Source: Pseudomonas azotoformans (lineage in GTDB: Bacteria > Pseudomonadota > Gammaproteobacteria > Pseudomonadales > Pseudomonadaceae). Taken from it: 64,000 bases of DNA. Of the stretch, positions 62,833 through 64,000 are shown piece after piece. The stretch's first letter is position 1. Each line of letters starts with the position of its first letter. The notes under the pieces are model-generated. The model was not told the origin of the DNA. It was given only the letters and a program-made list of their open reading frames with translations, and searched no databases. A program made the translations under genes and the position numbers. The stretch lies in contig NZ_LT629702.1 of the NCBI RefSeq assembly GCF_900103345.1, positions 4,278,001-4,342,000 of the forward strand, read 5' to 3'.

Positions 62833-64000
62833 ATGCCCGTACCCGACCTGTTCCGCGACGGCATGGCCCGTGGCTGGAAGACCCACAATGGCGCCGCGCT
62901 CGATAACGACCTGACCCTGGAAGCCGATGTGGCGATCATCGGCAGCGGCGCCGGAGGCGGCACCACTGCCGAGATTCTCAGCGCCGCCGGCTACAAGGTG
63001 CTGCTGATCGAAGAAGGCCCGCTCAAGACCAGCAGCGACTTCAAACTGCTGGAAGACGAGGCCTACGCCAGCCTGTACCAGGAAGGCATCGGCCGCATGA
63101 GCAAGGACGGCGCCATCACCATCCTGCAGGGCCGGGCGGTGGGCGGCACCACGCTGATCAACTGGACGTCCAGTTTCCGCACCCCGGACGCCACCCTCGC
63201 CCACTGGGCCAGCGAATACGCGGTGAAGGGCCACAGCAGCGCCGAGATGGCACCGTGGTTCGAAAAAATGGAGCAGCGCCTGGGCATCGCACCGTGGGCT
63301 ATCCCCCCGAATGCCAACAACGATGTCATCCGCAAAGGCTGCGAAAAGCTCGGCTACAGCTGGCACGTGATCCCACGCAATGTGCGTGGCTGCTTCAACC
63401 TGGGTTATTGCGGCATGGGCTGCCCGGTCAATGCCAAGCAGTCGATGCTGGTGACCACCATCCCGTCGACCCTGGAAAAAGGCGGCGAGCTGTTGTACCT
63501 GGCCCGCGCCGAGCGCCTCGTCTATAAAGGCGACGCTATCAGTAGCCTGGAATGCGTGGCGATGGACGAGCGTTGCGTGGCGCCTACCGGACGCAAGATC
63601 ACGGTGAAGGCCAGGCATTACGTGCTCTCCGGCGGCGGCATCAACAGCCCGGCGCTGCTGATGCGCTCGGACGCGCCCGACCCGCACTCGCGGCTGGGCA
63701 AGCGTACCTTTCTGCATCTGGTGAACTTCTCCGCCGGGCTGTTCGACGAGGTGATCAACCCGTTCTACGGCGCGCCGCAGTCGATCTATTCCGATCACTT
63801 TCAATGGCAGGACGGGACGACCGGCAAAATGTCCTACAAGCTGGAAGCACCGCCCCTGCATCCAGGCTTAGCCAGCACCTTGTTTGGCGGCTATGGCACG
63901 CAGAACGCTCTGGACATGAGCCAATTGCCGCATACCCACGCCATGCTTGCGCTGTTGCGTGACGGTTTTCACCCCGACAGCCAGGGCGGCAGCGTGGATT
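62833..64000 (+). CDS. GMC family FAD-dependent oxidoreductase (partial, 3' end missing)
   Basis: The open frame starts at ATG 62833 (MPVPDLFRDGMARGWK) and runs past the window edge; 389 residues are visible. The FAD fold is 'DVAIIGSGAGGGTTAEILSA', followed by 'ILQGRAVGGTTLINWTSSFR', and a cysteine-rich stretch 'RGCFNLGYCGMGCPVNAKQS' as in long-chain alcohol and choline dehydrogenase-like enzymes. The catalytic His of the C-terminal part lies outside. It probably oxidises an alcohol to the aldehyde used by the upstream dehydrogenase. It has no signal peptide, so export may depend on the Tat partner. Confidence 0.9.
   Translation, partial: MPVPDLFRDGMARGWKTHNGAALDNDLTLEADVAIIGSGAGGGTTAEILSAAGYKVLLIEEGPLKTSSDFKLLEDEAYASLYQEGIGRMSKDGAITILQGRAVGGTTLINWTSSFRTPDATLAHWASEYAVKGHSSAEMAPWFEKMEQRLGIAPWAIPPNANNDVIRKGCEKLGYSWHVIPRNVRGCFNLGYCGMGCPVNAKQSMLVTTIPSTLEKGGELLYLARAERLVYKGDAISSLECVAMDERCVAPTGRKITVKARHYVLSGGGINSPALLMRSDAPDPHSRLGKRTFLHLVNFSAGLFDEVINPFYGAPQSIYSDHFQWQDGTTGKMSYKLEAPPLHPGLASTLFGGYGTQNALDMSQLPHTHAMLALLRDGFHPDSQGGSVD

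Noticed and set aside
62272..63861. A 529-residue minus-strand frame opposite the Tat and GMC genes
   Set aside because: Both plus-strand genes have clear motifs and an operon layout; the minus frame has none.

Overview
The window is a 64 kb GC-rich chromosomal segment from a Pseudomonas, most likely of the P. fluorescens group. Three kinds of evidence support this: the gene order follows the P. aeruginosa PAO1 region from rhlE to the GMC oxidoreductase (about PA0428 down to PA0364, from memory); the pyrR-pyrB-pyrC' arrangement is typical of pseudomonads; and 16 REP-type palindromes of kinds common in this group lie between genes. I see no tRNA, rRNA, CRISPR array, insertion sequence or prophage.

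Layout. Positions 1-6400 are core genes: the end of a solute-binding protein, rhlE, a yceI-cytochrome b561 pair, bioA and rsmE. Positions 6450-21330 are an accessory block that, compared with PAO1, sits between rsmE and the Chp chemosensory genes. It holds dguRABC (D-glutamate use), a hemolysin III-like membrane protein, the complete biotin-independent malonate decarboxylase cluster mdcABCDEGHLM with mdcR, an unknown membrane protein, a DUF3077/DUF6124-like small protein behind an attenuator-like leader, and a HigA-type antitoxin with no toxin next to it. Positions 21340-31170 encode the type IV pilus Chp system (pilG, pilH, pilI, pilJ, chpA, chpC), without the adaptation enzymes pilK and chpB.

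Positions 31400-49200 return to housekeeping genes: gshB, tonB3, algH/yqgE, ruvX, pyrR, pyrB, pyrC', a TM2 protein, an NlpC/P60 peptidase, pilT, yggS, proC, yggT, metX, metW, rdgB, hemW, trmB, thiG, thiS and small membrane or secreted proteins. Positions 49200-59000 hold mtgA, rpoH, the ftsY-ftsE-ftsX operon, an M16 peptidase pair, rsmD and a YheT-like hydrolase. The last part has a sulfurtransferase, then a TetR gene divergent from an aldehyde dehydrogenase, a Tat-signal protein and a GMC oxidoreductase that runs off the window.

How the genes work together. The dgu set takes up a D-amino acid, oxidises it and clears the imine. The mdc set imports malonate, loads it on an acyl carrier protein with a special prosthetic group and decarboxylates it. 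PilG/H/I/J/ChpA/ChpC signal to the pilus motors, one of which (PilT) is in the window. The most interesting signals are non-coding: a perfect 18-bp hairpin touching the stop codon of the small DUF protein, a terminator inside that gene's leader, a terminator touching the tonB3 start codon, a palindrome between the -35 and -10 of the aldehyde dehydrogenase promoter, and REP elements that supply the stop codons of pilT and rsmD.
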